64,000 nt of DNA from Natronorubrum texcoconense (GTDB lineage Archaea; Halobacteriota; Halobacteria; Halobacteriales; Natrialbaceae): NCBI RefSeq assembly GCF_900100335.1, contig NZ_FNFE01000002.1, positions 62,001-126,000 on the forward strand, given 5' to 3'. Positions 1 through 8,074 of this stretch are shown one piece after another. Below the pieces are notes generated by a model, which saw only the letters and a program-made list of their open reading frames with translations, was not told the DNA's origin and made no database searches. Position 1 is the stretch's first letter. Every line of letters starts with the position of its first letter. The translations under genes and the position numbers were made by a program.

Positions 1-1013
1 ACGAACTCGTGGCCACGTACGATCCGGACTCCGCGGTCGTCGTCATCGACAGCGCGGAGGACGAGCGACTGGTGCCGATCGTCGAGAGCCGCGTGCAGGT
101 CGACTCCGTCGACCGCGTCGTCGTTCGACAGGCGCGGGACATCGAGTCGACGTACTACCTGCTCAAGCAGTTCCTCGCCGACGAAGAGCTCCGCCAGACC
201 GTGCTGGTGCCGATCGGGCTGACGTTTCTGGTCTTCCCGATGTTGGCGACGTTCCTCGGTCCCGCACAGGGAGCGGCCGCCATCACGACCGTCATCGGCG
301 TCTTTCTGCTATACAAGGGGTTCAATATCGACGACTGGATAGCCAGAGTCGCCCATCAGGTTCGCGAATCGCTGTACTCCGGGCAGGTCTCGGTCGTCAC
401 CTACGTCGTCGCCGCCGGCTTGACCCTCGTCGGACTCTTCGCCGGGGTCCTCGGCGTCTCGAGTCTCGACGATCCACCGGGTGTCGTGATCCCGGCGATG
501 CAGTTCGTCTTCGATGCCGTCCCGTGGCTCGCGATGGCCGCCCTAACGGCCAGCGCCGGCCGACTGCTCGACGAGGCCATCAGCGACGAGCCGATCCGGT
601 CGTCCTTCCTCAACCTTCCCTTTATCGTCGTCTCCGTCTCGCTGGTGGTTCGCGGGTTCTCTGCGTACTTCCTCGAGCAACAGGGCGTCGAAGAGCCGTT
701 CTCGGTGCCGGCCTACGAGTTCGGCGTGGTGTCGAACGAGAGCTTCGCGATCACGGCCGGCGAGCGACTCGCGCTGTTCGTCGTCGTCGCGATCGTGGTC
801 AGTCTGGTCGGCGCGCGGGTCGCGTCGTACTTCAGCGGGACCCGAAACGAGGACGAGGCGGAGCTCGCGGACGGCTCCGGCTCGACGATCTCCGAATCGG
901 ATCGAGAGTCGAACGCAGACGTCCCATCAGAACTCACAGACGGCGGGCCCGCGAGGGAGTCGACACCGACGATCGATTCGGAGTCAGACGGCGACCCGGA
1001 TTCGATGGAGTAA
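1..1013 (+). CDS. DUF373 family membrane protein, 5' end cut off by window
   Basis: The reading frame is open from base 3 through a GTG at 9, and the preceding codons read Glu-Leu, so the true start lies upstream of the window. The visible 334 residues begin with a soluble part (AVVVIDSAEDERLVPIV) that matches my recollection of the conserved DUF373 core, followed by about six hydrophobic segments between residues 60 and 270 and an acidic Ser/Asp/Glu-rich tail of about 55 residues. This is a conserved haloarchaeal integral membrane protein of unknown function. Dph6 follows on the same strand after 54 bases but has its own TATA-like element, so co-transcription is not required. Confidence 0.85.
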   Translation, partial: ELVATYDPDSAVVVIDSAEDERLVPIVESRVQVDSVDRVVVRQARDIESTYYLLKQFLADEELRQTVLVPIGLTFLVFPMLATFLGPAQGAAAITTVIGVFLLYKGFNIDDWIARVAHQVRESLYSGQVSVVTYVVAAGLTLVGLFAGVLGVSSLDDPPGVVIPAMQFVFDAVPWLAMAALTASAGRLLDEAISDEPIRSSFLNLPFIVVSVSLVVRGFSAYFLEQQGVEEPFSVPAYEFGVVSNESFAITAGERLALFVVVAIVVSLVGARVASYFSGTRNEDEAELADGSGSTISESDRESNADVPSELTDGGPARESTPTIDSESDGDPDSME

Positions 1014-1038
1014 CGCCCGCACAGGACGACTCGGTACC

Positions 1039-1046
1039 CATTTACT
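1039..1046 (+). promoter_or_regulatory. TATA-like box of dph6
   Basis: The A/T-rich stretch CATTTACT lies about 25 bases before the dph6 ATG at 1068, the spacing expected of a leaderless haloarchaeal gene whose transcript starts at or beside the start codon. Assignment is by position and composition only. Confidence 0.4.
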
Positions 1047-1067
1047 CCTGTACACGTACTGACGACC

Positions 1068-1793
1068 ATGAGCGACACAGACGGCACGTGGGTGAGTCTC
1101 TTTTCGGGCGGCAAGGATTCCTCCTGGGCACTGTACCGGGCCCTCGAGGACGGACTCGAGGTCTCCCGGCTCGTCACCGTCCATCCGACGGGTGACTCCT
1201 ACATGTATCACGTCCCCGCGACGGCTCTCGCCGCGCTCGCGGCTGAAAGCACCGGGATCCCGCTCGTCGACGTCGAGCCCGAGGACTTCGAGGCCGCCGA
1301 CGCCGCCGACTCGGGAACGCAGGGCGACGACGAACTCGAACCGCTCGAGGTCGCGCTGACCGAACTCGATTCGGAACTCGAGAGCGGCATCGCCGGCGTC
1401 ACCGCCGGCGCCGTCGAGAGCGAGTATCAGACGAGCCGCATCCAGGGGATGTGCGACCGACTCGGCTGTGAGCTGTACGCCCCGCTCTGGCAGGAGGAGC
1501 CCCGCGAACTCGCGGACGCGATGCTCGAGGCCGGCTTCGAGATCACAATCATCCAGGTCGCGGCCGAAGGGCTGGACGAGTCGTGGCTCGGTCGAACGCT
1601 CGACCGCGAGGCCATCGAGGAACTCGAGGAACTACACGAGGAGTACGGCGTCCACATCCTCGGAGAGGGCGGCGAGTTTGAGACCTTGGTCGTGGACGGG
1701 CCGCATATGGAGCAGCGGATCGGTCTCGAGTACGAGACCGAGTGGGAAGGAACGCGGGGACGGTTGCGGATTACGGATGCGCGGCTCGAGTAA
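1068..1793 (+). CDS. dph6: diphthine--ammonia ligase (Dph6 family)
   Basis: Dph6 carries out the last step of diphthamide synthesis, ATP-dependent amidation of diphthine on translation elongation factor 2. The 241-residue protein starts with the PP-loop ATPase signature SGGKDS at about residues 13-18 in the context LFSGGKDSSWALYRAL. The family motif EGGEFETLVVDGP lies near residue 200, and the length is normal for archaeal single-domain members. The ATG at 1068 is 25 bases downstream of a TATA-like box. Its last 19 codons and stop recur, diverged, at 1959-2018 (see findings). Confidence 0.9.
   Translation: MSDTDGTWVSLFSGGKDSSWALYRALEDGLEVSRLVTVHPTGDSYMYHVPATALAALAAESTGIPLVDVEPEDFEAADAADSGTQGDDELEPLEVALTELDSELESGIAGVTAGAVESEYQTSRIQGMCDRLGCELYAPLWQEEPRELADAMLEAGFEITIIQVAAEGLDESWLGRTLDREAIEELEELHEEYGVHILGEGGEFETLVVDGPHMEQRIGLEYETEWEGTRGRLRITDARLE
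1734..1793 (+). repeat. direct repeat copy 1: functional 3' end of dph6
   Basis: These 60 bases encode the C-terminal residues ETEWEGTRGRLRITDARLE and the stop of dph6. A second copy with the same reading frame, mostly silent differences and one Leu-to-Val change lies 225 bases downstream. Confidence 0.85.
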
Positions 1794-2042
1794 GGGATTC
1801 TGCACCGCGAGTGAACGGAGTGAACGAGCGGCTCTTTTTCGATCTCTTCACGAGCAGAGCGAGCGAAGGTCAGCGGGAGCGAAGTTCTCGCCAGACAGAT
1901 TTTTTGCGTGAGCGGTGGCGAACGGTGTGAGCCACCCGAACGGAAAAAAGGTGGTACTGAGACGGAGTGGGAGGGAACGCGTGGGCGGGTACGGATTACG
2001 GACGCACGGCTCGAGTGAAGAGTACTGTACCCAGAGTCGCGA
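1794..2042. other. intergenic GAGCGAAGCGA-type low-complexity spacer
   Basis: No gene was found here. Bases 1805-1920 are made of variations on GAGTGAACG, GAGCGAGCG and GGGAGCGAAG, a spacer style common in haloarchaeal genomes. A run of six T at 1900-1905 could serve as an archaeal terminator, and a purine run (GGAAAAAAGG) lies near 1941. The end of the interval holds the second copy of the dph6 3' end. Confidence 0.6.
1959..2018 (+). pseudogene. direct repeat copy 2: orphan dph6 3'-end remnant
   Basis: Reading from 1959 gives ETEWEGTRGRVRITDARLE and a TGA stop, nearly identical to the end of dph6 at 1734-1793, but with no gene in front of it. The differences are mainly at third codon positions, with the stop TGA instead of TAA. 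That pattern implies the copy diverged while it was still coding, rather than decaying after a simple tandem duplication. Confidence 0.75.
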
Positions 2043-2756
2043 TCAGCCGTGATCGGCGGTCGATCCGTCCGCCTCGAGAACCACCTCGCGGTCGTCCGCG
2101 TCGGTGAACGTCCACCAGGCGAGCCGATCTATTTCCAGCGGCGTATACGACGACTCGAGCGCCAGCCACTCGCCGGAGGCGATGGTCCGCAGATCGGTCG
2201 CCGTATCGAGGGGAGACGACTCGAGGTCGTCGTCGACGGCGTTGATCAGCGCCACGACCGTCGAATCGGGCGTGATCGTCTCGATTCCCGCGAGCTGGCG
2301 GAGGGACTGAAAACTCGAGGGGCCGACGCCGGCGATCGATCCGACGGGATCTGCATCGTAGCGGTAGGGGTCCGCATCGCTTGCCCAGCCGACGAGCGCG
2401 GCCAGATCGTCGGCTTCCGGCCGTTCCGCGAGCACGCGGGCGGCCTCGAGCAGGACGTGGCGTTTTCGCTGCGCGCCGAACGCGTCGATCAGGCCCTCGT
2501 CCTCGAGATCGAGCGCCGCGAGCGCGTCGAACGAATCGATGCGGCCGGTCGTCACGAACGCCTCACGGAATCGTTCGACGGTCGGCTTGACGCCGCCGAC
2601 GAACCCCTGGCCGGTCGTCGACGCGGCGGCCTCGGCCAGCAGGAGCAGGGGATCGTCGCCGCTCCAGCGGCGATGCTCGTGGAAGGCGGCTGCGAGCTCC
2701 TCGCAGGGAACGCCCTCGGCGTGCCGGTCGAGGATGGACTGCACCCTCTCGGACAT
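2043..2756 (-). CDS. conserved hypothetical protein with HhH-GPD-like motif
   Basis: This 237-residue acidic protein starts at the ATG at 2756; an in-frame GTG at 2771 would add five residues. Its recognisable part is IAGVGPSSFQSLRQLAGI followed by ITPDSTVVALI near residues 140-170. This looks like the helix-hairpin-helix plus Gly-Pro-Asp region of endonuclease III-type DNA glycosylases, where the hairpin grips the DNA backbone and a following Asp is catalytic. No iron-sulfur cysteine cluster is present, and the usual catalytic Lys position is not evident, so enzymatic activity is uncertain. It is a monocistronic gene on the minus strand between dph6 and the nucleotidyltransferase. Confidence 0.65.
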   Translation of the reverse strand: MSERVQSILDRHAEGVPCEELAAAFHEHRRWSGDDPLLLLAEAAASTTGQGFVGGVKPTVERFREAFVTTGRIDSFDALAALDLEDEGLIDAFGAQRKRHVLLEAARVLAERPEADDLAALVGWASDADPYRYDADPVGSIAGVGPSSFQSLRQLAGIETITPDSTVVALINAVDDDLESSPLDTATDLRTIASGEWLALESSYTPLEIDRLAWWTFTDADDREVVLEADGSTADHG

Positions 2757-2863
2757 GTAACTTGTCGACACACATCACACGGGAGACGTATAGCTGTATC
2801 GTCCAGCGGCGGCGTCGACTGCGGTTCGCTCGGTGGTGGGTGTGCGAACACCGGACGGTCTGC

Positions 2864-3838
2864 TCACTTCGGCGAACCGTTCGTAATCGTCGTGTGGGCT
2901 CCGATGAGCGCGCCGGCGAGATCCAGATCCTCGAGGTGGGTTCCCTCGTCGATGATCGAGCGACGGATGTCGCCGTTTCTGACGGTCGCCTTCGGGAAGA
3001 TCACCGCCTGATCGAGGTTCGTGTTCTCGAGGGTGACGTCGGCCATCACGTGGACGTTGTCGCCGATCGTGGCGTTCTCGAGGGACGCCGAATCGTCGAC
3101 CATCGACTCGCCGTCTAAGTGCCAGGCGACGGCGTCGAGGTAGCTCTCTGGGGTGCCGATGTCGAACCACGCGTCCTCGAACGTGTAGGCGTAGGTCGCC
3201 TCGCGCGCTTGGAGCCACTGGACGAACCAGCCGGGTTCGTCGGGGTTGTTCCCGTCCTCGAGGTACGTCGAGAGCAGGGTGAGCGAGTCGGCGGGGAACG
3301 CGTAGCAGGCGATCGAGACGAGCGTGCTCTTGGGGTCGTCGGGTTTCTCCTGAAAGTTGACCACCCGCTCGCCGTCGAGTTCGACCAGCCCGTAGGATTT
3401 GGCCTTCTCGCGCGAGCCGACGTCGTAAGCGGCCAGCGTCGGTGCCCCTCGTTGCTCGAAGTCGTCGATAAAGTCGGCGACGTCGAAGCTGATCAGGTTG
3501 TCTCCGGCGATGACCAGCAGATCGTCGGTGACGGTCTCGCGGTCGATCAGCTGGGCGAGCGCGCCGACGACGCCGAACTTGTCGTCTTCCTCGCTCGTCT
3601 CCTCGATCGACAGCGTCGGTTTGTCGAACTCGCTGTCGGCGAGGTGGGCCTCGAAGTCGGGCGCGAACCGCTCGTTCGTGCTGACGTAGACCTCGTCGAT
3701 CCGGTCGTCCGCCTCGAGTTCGGCGAAGATACGATCGATGACGGTCGACTCACCGATCGGGAGGAACATCTTCGGCCGATGCTTCGTGATCGGCCACATC
3801 CGAGTCGCGTATCCGCCGGCAAGGACGACGGCCTTCAT
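2864..3838 (-). CDS. sugar-phosphate nucleotidyltransferase (NTP transferase family)
   Basis: This is a 324-residue cytoplasmic enzyme that would join a sugar 1-phosphate to an NTP to make a nucleotide sugar. It starts at the ATG at 3838 with the family opening VVLAGGYATRMWPITKHRPK, which holds the GG and the basic residues that bind the nucleotide phosphates. FQEKPDDPKS lies about halfway and DIGTPESYLDAV near residue 225. The last 85 residues show a left-handed beta-helix-like pattern (SASLENATIGDNVHV), as in GlmU and glucose-1-phosphate thymidylyltransferases. The reading frame stays open much further upstream, but the conserved N-terminus fixes the start. The nucleotide and sugar specificity cannot be read from sequence. 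Confidence 0.88.
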   Translation of the reverse strand: MKAVVLAGGYATRMWPITKHRPKMFLPIGESTVIDRIFAELEADDRIDEVYVSTNERFAPDFEAHLADSEFDKPTLSIEETSEEDDKFGVVGALAQLIDRETVTDDLLVIAGDNLISFDVADFIDDFEQRGAPTLAAYDVGSREKAKSYGLVELDGERVVNFQEKPDDPKSTLVSIACYAFPADSLTLLSTYLEDGNNPDEPGWFVQWLQAREATYAYTFEDAWFDIGTPESYLDAVAWHLDGESMVDDSASLENATIGDNVHVMADVTLENTNLDQAVIFPKATVRNGDIRRSIIDEGTHLEDLDLAGALIGAHTTITNGSPK

Positions 3839-3944
3839 GTCACGGTGTTCACCTGCGCGGGGTAAGTGGTTTGTCCTTTCAGCAGTTCGCGAGTCGCCGA
3901 ACGCGAGCGGGAGATGTAAGGGGCCGACGACCGTGCGTCCGAGT

Positions 3945-4241
3945 ATGCGCGAGGCCGACGAAACGACGCGACAACGACTTGCAGACGCCCTCCGTGAAGA
4001 CCCCGCAACGCCGAGCGAGCTCGCGGTCGAACTCGATCTCACCCCCCACTCGGTGCTCCGACACGCCGAACACGTCTTCCGGTCGGTGGACAGCGCGGAG
4101 ACGGACGAACAGCTACTCGTCGCACCGCCGACGTGTCGCGACTGCGGTTTCGACGACTTCGACGACCTGCTGAACCTGCCGTCGCGATGTCCCAGTTGCA
4201 AGAGCGAGGCCGTCTCCGAGCCGACGCTGACGATCGAGTGA
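3945..4241 (+). CDS. small winged-HTH protein with C-terminal zinc ribbon
   Basis: The 98-residue protein has an ArsR/MarR-like helix-turn-helix in the first 50 residues (TPSELAVELDLTPHSVLRHA). It is followed by two zinc-binding knuckles, CRDCG at about residue 66 and CPSCKS near 84. This HTH-plus-zinc-ribbon layout is typical of a family of small archaeal predicted transcriptional regulators. The gene is divergent from the nucleotidyltransferase at 2864, with about 100 bases between their starts, so it may share or control that promoter region. Its target genes are unknown. Confidence 0.75.
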   Translation: MREADETTRQRLADALREDPATPSELAVELDLTPHSVLRHAEHVFRSVDSAETDEQLLVAPPTCRDCGFDDFDDLLNLPSRCPSCKSEAVSEPTLTIE

Positions 4242-4300
4242 GACGTACCCCTCGGCTGGACAGTCACTTTTGGCTGACAACCTGAAACGGATTCGATACT

Positions 4301-4308
4301 AATATTTA
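4301..4308 (+). promoter_or_regulatory. TATA-like box upstream of the DUF7344 gene
   Basis: AATATTTA is one of the clearest TATA elements in the window. Transcription would begin near 4330, giving the gene at 4446 a 5' leader of roughly 115 bases. That is unusual among the mostly leaderless neighbours, and it rules out the in-frame GTG at 4311 as a start. Confidence 0.5.
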
Positions 4309-4445
4309 CCGTGGAGGCGAGAAACCGGTACGAACCCTCGAGCGACGGACGGTCGACTCCGCGCAGGTCCGACCGCCGCTCCCTCACCTCTCGTCTTCAC
4401 GTCGCGGGAGGTCGTTCGTTCCGAGCGGTCTCACGGAATATACAC

Positions 4446-4808
4446 ATGACTGCCACACCCCCTACCGAGTCCGACTGCGTCGAGTTCGTGCTGGCGGTCC
4501 TCGACAACCTCGACTCCTGTGAGGCGTCGGCGAGGACGGTCGATCAGGCGTTCGGGCTGCTCTCCGACCAGCGCAGACGGCACTTCCTCGAGGTGATGCG
4601 CACGTACGGCGAATCGCTGACGCTGCCGGACGCCGCCGAGGAGGTCGCCGTTCGCGAAACCGGCTGTAAGGTGACGAACATCTCGGCCGAGCGCGTCCAC
4701 GAGGTCTACATCTCGCTCTACCACGATCATCTGCCCCGACTGGTCGACGCCGGATTGCTCGAGTACGACCAGGAACGAGATCTGGTCTCCCCCGCGGCAC
4801 TCCGTTGA
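4446..4808 (+). CDS. DUF7344-type winged-helix protein
   Basis: The 120-residue protein fits the haloarchaeal DUF7344 family of small predicted DNA-binding proteins. The diagnostic core is LLSDQRRRHFLEVMRTYGE followed by LPDAAEEVAVRE and a wing-like LPRLVDAGLLEYDQERDLV. Such proteins are thought to be transcriptional regulators. The ATG at 4446 gives the family's normal N-terminus; the frame is open upstream, but the TATA box at 4301 argues that this region is an untranslated leader. The next gene converges from the other strand, eight bases past the stop. Confidence 0.72.
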   Translation: MTATPPTESDCVEFVLAVLDNLDSCEASARTVDQAFGLLSDQRRRHFLEVMRTYGESLTLPDAAEEVAVRETGCKVTNISAERVHEVYISLYHDHLPRLVDAGLLEYDQERDLVSPAALR

Positions 4809-4815
4809 TCAGAAT

Positions 4816-5313
4816 CTAGATTTTGACGTTCGACGTCGAGGTGAGGTCGTCGTCGTCGTCGATCGGCCCCTCGCCGACGAACGAGTAGTCGTCGTCGGTC
4901 AGATAGACGTCGCCGTCGTCGACGGTGATCTCGAGGTCGTTCAAATACGCGCCCTCGCAGGGGCCGTACGTACACTCGCCCGAGTCGCTGTCGAAGTACG
5001 CGCCGTGGTTGGCACAGACGAGTTCACCGTCTCGCATGGGGGCACCCGACCCTTTGTCGATCTTGATATGAGTGAGGTGTTGACAGTAGTTCAACCAGCA
5101 GGAGAGTTGCAGTCCGTCGGCGAGTTCTGCGGTCCGTTCGGTCTCACAGCCGTCGTGTAGGCCGTCATCGCAGCCGCCAGACGGACCGTCAGCGCCGTCG
5201 CCCGTGACGAGAATTGCCTCCCGTTCTTCGCCCTCGTCGTCTCTCACTCGAAAGAGCAGCGTCGACTCCGACGGCACCTCCTCGAGCGCGGCAATCCGCT
5301 CTGAGACGTCCAT
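4816..5313 (-). CDS. Rieske [2Fe-2S] domain protein
   Basis: The 165-residue soluble protein carries the Rieske cluster ligands as Cys77-Gln-His79 (NYCQHLTH) and Cys100-Ala-Asn-His103 (CANHGAYF), the C-x-H...C-x2-H pattern. A second cysteine pair (CTYGPCEG) follows. There is no membrane anchor, so it resembles a ferredoxin-like electron carrier rather than the Rieske subunit of a bc1 complex. An acidic insert rich in Gly and Cys lies at residues 40-58. The ATG at 5313 is preferred over an in-frame TTG two codons upstream. The redox partner is unknown; the divergent reductase at 5406 is only a neighbour. Confidence 0.85.
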   Translation of the reverse strand: MDVSERIAALEEVPSESTLLFRVRDDEGEEREAILVTGDGADGPSGGCDDGLHDGCETERTAELADGLQLSCWLNYCQHLTHIKIDKGSGAPMRDGELVCANHGAYFDSDSGECTYGPCEGAYLNDLEITVDDGDVYLTDDDYSFVGEGPIDDDDDLTSTSNVKI

Positions 5314-5405
5314 TGGCAACCCGGTTATCGACCGGAAATCCTGAACGTTTCGATATGGGACCCGTCTGACGCAACTTTAACACCCTGAGAACCAAACGAC
5401 GGCCA

Positions 5406-6524
5406 ATGGACTCCCTCCTCATCTACGGCTCGTACGGCTACACTGGTCGGCTGATCGCCCGCGAGGCCGTCTCTCGAGGAGGTTCGCCGGCCATCGCCGG
5501 TCGCGACGGTCGAGCCGTCGCGCGTCAAGCGGACGAACTCGGCGTCGAAGGACGCACGTTCGGCCTCGGTGACGACGTCACGTCCCACATCCGGAATTTC
5601 GACGCCGTGTTGAACTGTGCGGGCCCGTTCGTGAAGACGGTCAATCCGCTCGTCGAAGCCTGTCTCGAGACCGAAACCGATTACCTCGACATCACGGGCG
5701 AGTTCCGCGTCTTCGAGCGACTGCGACGACGAGACGACGCGGCTCGAGACGCGAACGTGACGATGCTTCCCGGCGTCGGCTTCGAGGTCGTCCCGTCGGA
5801 CTGCCTGGCGGCGTTTCTCCACGAGCAGCTGCCGTCGGCGACCGGGCTCTCGTTAGGTGTCAAGGGGAACGGCCCACTCTCGCGGGGAACCGCCCGGACG
5901 TTCGTCGAACAGCTCGGAACCGACGGCGTCGTTCGTCGAAACGGCCGACTGATCAAGGTGCCGATGGGCTTTCGGACGCGCGATATCGATTTCGGTACCG
6001 GTCCCGAGCACGCGGTCTCGGTCCCGTGGGCCGACGTCGTCACCGCCGCACACAGTACCGGAATCGACTCGATCGAGGTGTACGCGGCCGTGCCGTCGTG
6101 GGCGACCCGGGGGATGGCCGTCGTCGACTCCCTGGGCTGGCTGCTCGAGCGACGCCCGATCAAAGGCGGACTGCGGCGGCTGGTCGATTCGCAGGCCGAC
6201 GGTCCCGACGAACGGGAACTCGCCACCGATACGGCGACGGTCTGGGGAGATGCGGTCGACGAATCGACCGGCCGTCGCGCCCGCGCTCGAGTCCGCACGC
6301 CGAACCCGTACGCGCTCACGGCCGAGAGCGCGGTGACCGCCGCCGAACGGCTCCTCGACGGGCACGACCGGCCCCGAAAGCGGATTCCGGCCGGCTTCCA
6401 GACGCCGGCGTCGGCGTTCGGCAGCGAGTTCGTCCTCGAACTGTCGGGAACGGACCGCGAACTCCTCGCGGCGCCGAGCGAATCCGGAGAGCCCGAACGG
6501 TCGCCGCTCGAGTCCGACGATTAA
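5406..6524 (+). CDS. saccharopine dehydrogenase-like NAD(P)-dependent reductase
   Basis: The 372-residue protein opens with a Rossmann nucleotide-binding motif, LLIYGSYGYTGRLIAREA. It continues with AVLNCAGPFVKTVNPLVEAC, DYLDITGEF and PGVGFEVVPSDCLA, the layout of the saccharopine-dehydrogenase/trans-acting enoyl reductase group. Members reduce or oxidise varied substrates, including polyketide and lipid intermediates, so the family name does not imply lysine metabolism here. The gene is divergent from the Rieske gene, with 92 bases between starts, and converges on the MATE gene three bases after its stop. Confidence 0.82.
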   Translation: MDSLLIYGSYGYTGRLIAREAVSRGGSPAIAGRDGRAVARQADELGVEGRTFGLGDDVTSHIRNFDAVLNCAGPFVKTVNPLVEACLETETDYLDITGEFRVFERLRRRDDAARDANVTMLPGVGFEVVPSDCLAAFLHEQLPSATGLSLGVKGNGPLSRGTARTFVEQLGTDGVVRRNGRLIKVPMGFRTRDIDFGTGPEHAVSVPWADVVTAAHSTGIDSIEVYAAVPSWATRGMAVVDSLGWLLERRPIKGGLRRLVDSQADGPDERELATDTATVWGDAVDESTGRRARARVRTPNPYALTAESAVTAAERLLDGHDRPRKRIPAGFQTPASAFGSEFVLELSGTDRELLAAPSESGEPERSPLESDD

Positions 6525-6527
6525 CGG

Positions 6528-7910
6528 TCAATTCTCGCCGGGCGTGCTGCCGCGCTCGTCCATCATCGTTTGCGTTCGCTCGATCCAGGCGCCGCGATAG
6601 AAGCCGATGGCGACGTAGACGGTCGCCCAGACGTAGTAGATCACGATCGATGCGTAGATCGCCGGTACGCCGTAGCCCAGATAGATGCCACCGACGGCGG
6701 AGACGCCGAGCATGCCAACGAACATTCCCGAGACGCGGGCGATGAGCGGCGTCTGCGTGTCGCTCCCGCTCGTGAGCGCGCCCGCGAGGACGATGTACAG
6801 CGCCGTAACGGGTGCGGCGAGCGCGTAGGCGCGAGCGAAGCCGCTCGCGTAGGACAGCGTCTCCGGATCGTCGGTGAACAACGCGACCAGCGGTTCGGCG
6901 GCCGCAAAGAGGACCGCGCCGAGCGTACCGATAGTTATCACGGCGAGTGCGGCGGCGGCCCAACCGTTGTACCGCGCTCCGGCGGGATCGCCGTCGCCCA
7001 GCGTCTGGCCGACGACGATACTCGTTCCGGTGCGATAGCCCCGGGAGAGCGGGCCGGTGAGTTGCTGGTAGACGCGGCGACCGATCTGGTAGGCGGCGTT
7101 TACCTCCGTCCCGAAGTACAGCAGGATCGAGTTGAACGGGAACTCGATGATGGTCGTCGCCAGCCCCTCAGCGATCCGCGGGGCGCTGATCGCGAGCAGT
7201 TGCCGCGTGATCGTCCACTGACGCGGGCGGACGAATCCCGCGGGCGTCCACGATCGCTGGATGGCTACGACGAGCACGACCGCGGAGAAGACGTTCCCGA
7301 AGGCGGTTGCGATACCTACGCCGACGATCTGTAGCTCCGGGGCAGGGCCGAGCCCCAGTCCAAGCACGAGCGTTCCGACGATGTTGAGCCCGTTCGAAAC
7401 GCCGTTGACGTACATCGGGGTCCGCGTGTCGCCGGCTCCCTGGATCGACCGCGCGGCGACCAGCGTGACGTGTCTGGCGGGGGTCGTCGCGAAGATGATC
7501 GCGAGGTAGAGCCCGCCCATGCGGGCGACCTCCGACTCGGCCCCAAGTACGTCGATCGCCCACCGGCCGAAGAGGAAGCCGAACAGGACGAACGGTACCC
7601 CGGCGACTGCCCCGATCAGGATCGCCTGCGTGATCGCTTCGTCCCGGTTCGTCGTCGCGCCGCTGCCCGTGTCCTGACTCGAGAGTGCGATGACGCCGCT
7701 GCCGAGCCCCAGGCCGATCCGGAGCGGCAGCCGAGCGTAGAGGTCCGCCAGCCCGACGGCTGCCACCGCCGCGGGGGAGAACAGCGCCGTGACGACGATG
7801 TCCGTCGTCCGCATCAGCGTCCGGAGGAACTGTTCGACCATCACCGGCCACGAGAGGTCGAAGATGCGCCGCCAGACCGCGAACAGCCGTCGTCGTCCGC
7901 CGGGAAGCAC
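6528..7910 (-). CDS. MATE family efflux transporter
   Basis: The 460-residue integral membrane protein has about twelve hydrophobic segments in two homologous halves, normal for MATE exporters, which drive drug or metabolite efflux with a Na+ or H+ gradient. Family signatures include FDLSWPVMVEQFLRTLMRT at the start of TM1, ALGLGPAPELQIVGVGIATA mid-protein and GTEVNAAYQIGRRVYQ in the second half. The start is a GTG at 7910, which adds a basic N-terminus (GGRRRLFAVWRR). A second, quite different MATE gene lies at 33463. The substrate is unknown. Confidence 0.88.
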   Translation of the reverse strand: MLPGGRRRLFAVWRRIFDLSWPVMVEQFLRTLMRTTDIVVTALFSPAAVAAVGLADLYARLPLRIGLGLGSGVIALSSQDTGSGATTNRDEAITQAILIGAVAGVPFVLFGFLFGRWAIDVLGAESEVARMGGLYLAIIFATTPARHVTLVAARSIQGAGDTRTPMYVNGVSNGLNIVGTLVLGLGLGPAPELQIVGVGIATAFGNVFSAVVLVVAIQRSWTPAGFVRPRQWTITRQLLAISAPRIAEGLATTIIEFPFNSILLYFGTEVNAAYQIGRRVYQQLTGPLSRGYRTGTSIVVGQTLGDGDPAGARYNGWAAAALAVITIGTLGAVLFAAAEPLVALFTDDPETLSYASGFARAYALAAPVTALYIVLAGALTSGSDTQTPLIARVSGMFVGMLGVSAVGGIYLGYGVPAIYASIVIYYVWATVYVAIGFYRGAWIERTQTMMDERGSTPGEN

Positions 7911-8074
7911 ACGAGAAGGTCGACTCCTTCGACGCTTGAACCTAGTGAAGGCGGCACTCGAGGTGAATCGTCGGCGCGGAACTAAGTGTGGCGGACGGGT
8001 CGCGGGACGATTGCGGTCGCGTTCGGGCTACGTTTCCGTGACTGATCGAGCCGCGCTTCCGCGACCGACAGTAC
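7911..8074. other. intergenic gap between MATE gene and pabC
   Basis: These 164 bases hold no convincing gene. Both neighbours are on the minus strand, so the gap should contain the end of the pab operon transcript and the promoter of the MATE gene. No strong TATA box or T-run stands out. Confidence 0.4.

Noticed and set aside
2864-4387. 507-codon frame fusing an N-terminal extension to the nucleotidyltransferase
   Set aside because: The extra 183 residues are antisense to the HTH/zinc-ribbon gene at 3945, and the conserved N-terminus begins at 3838.
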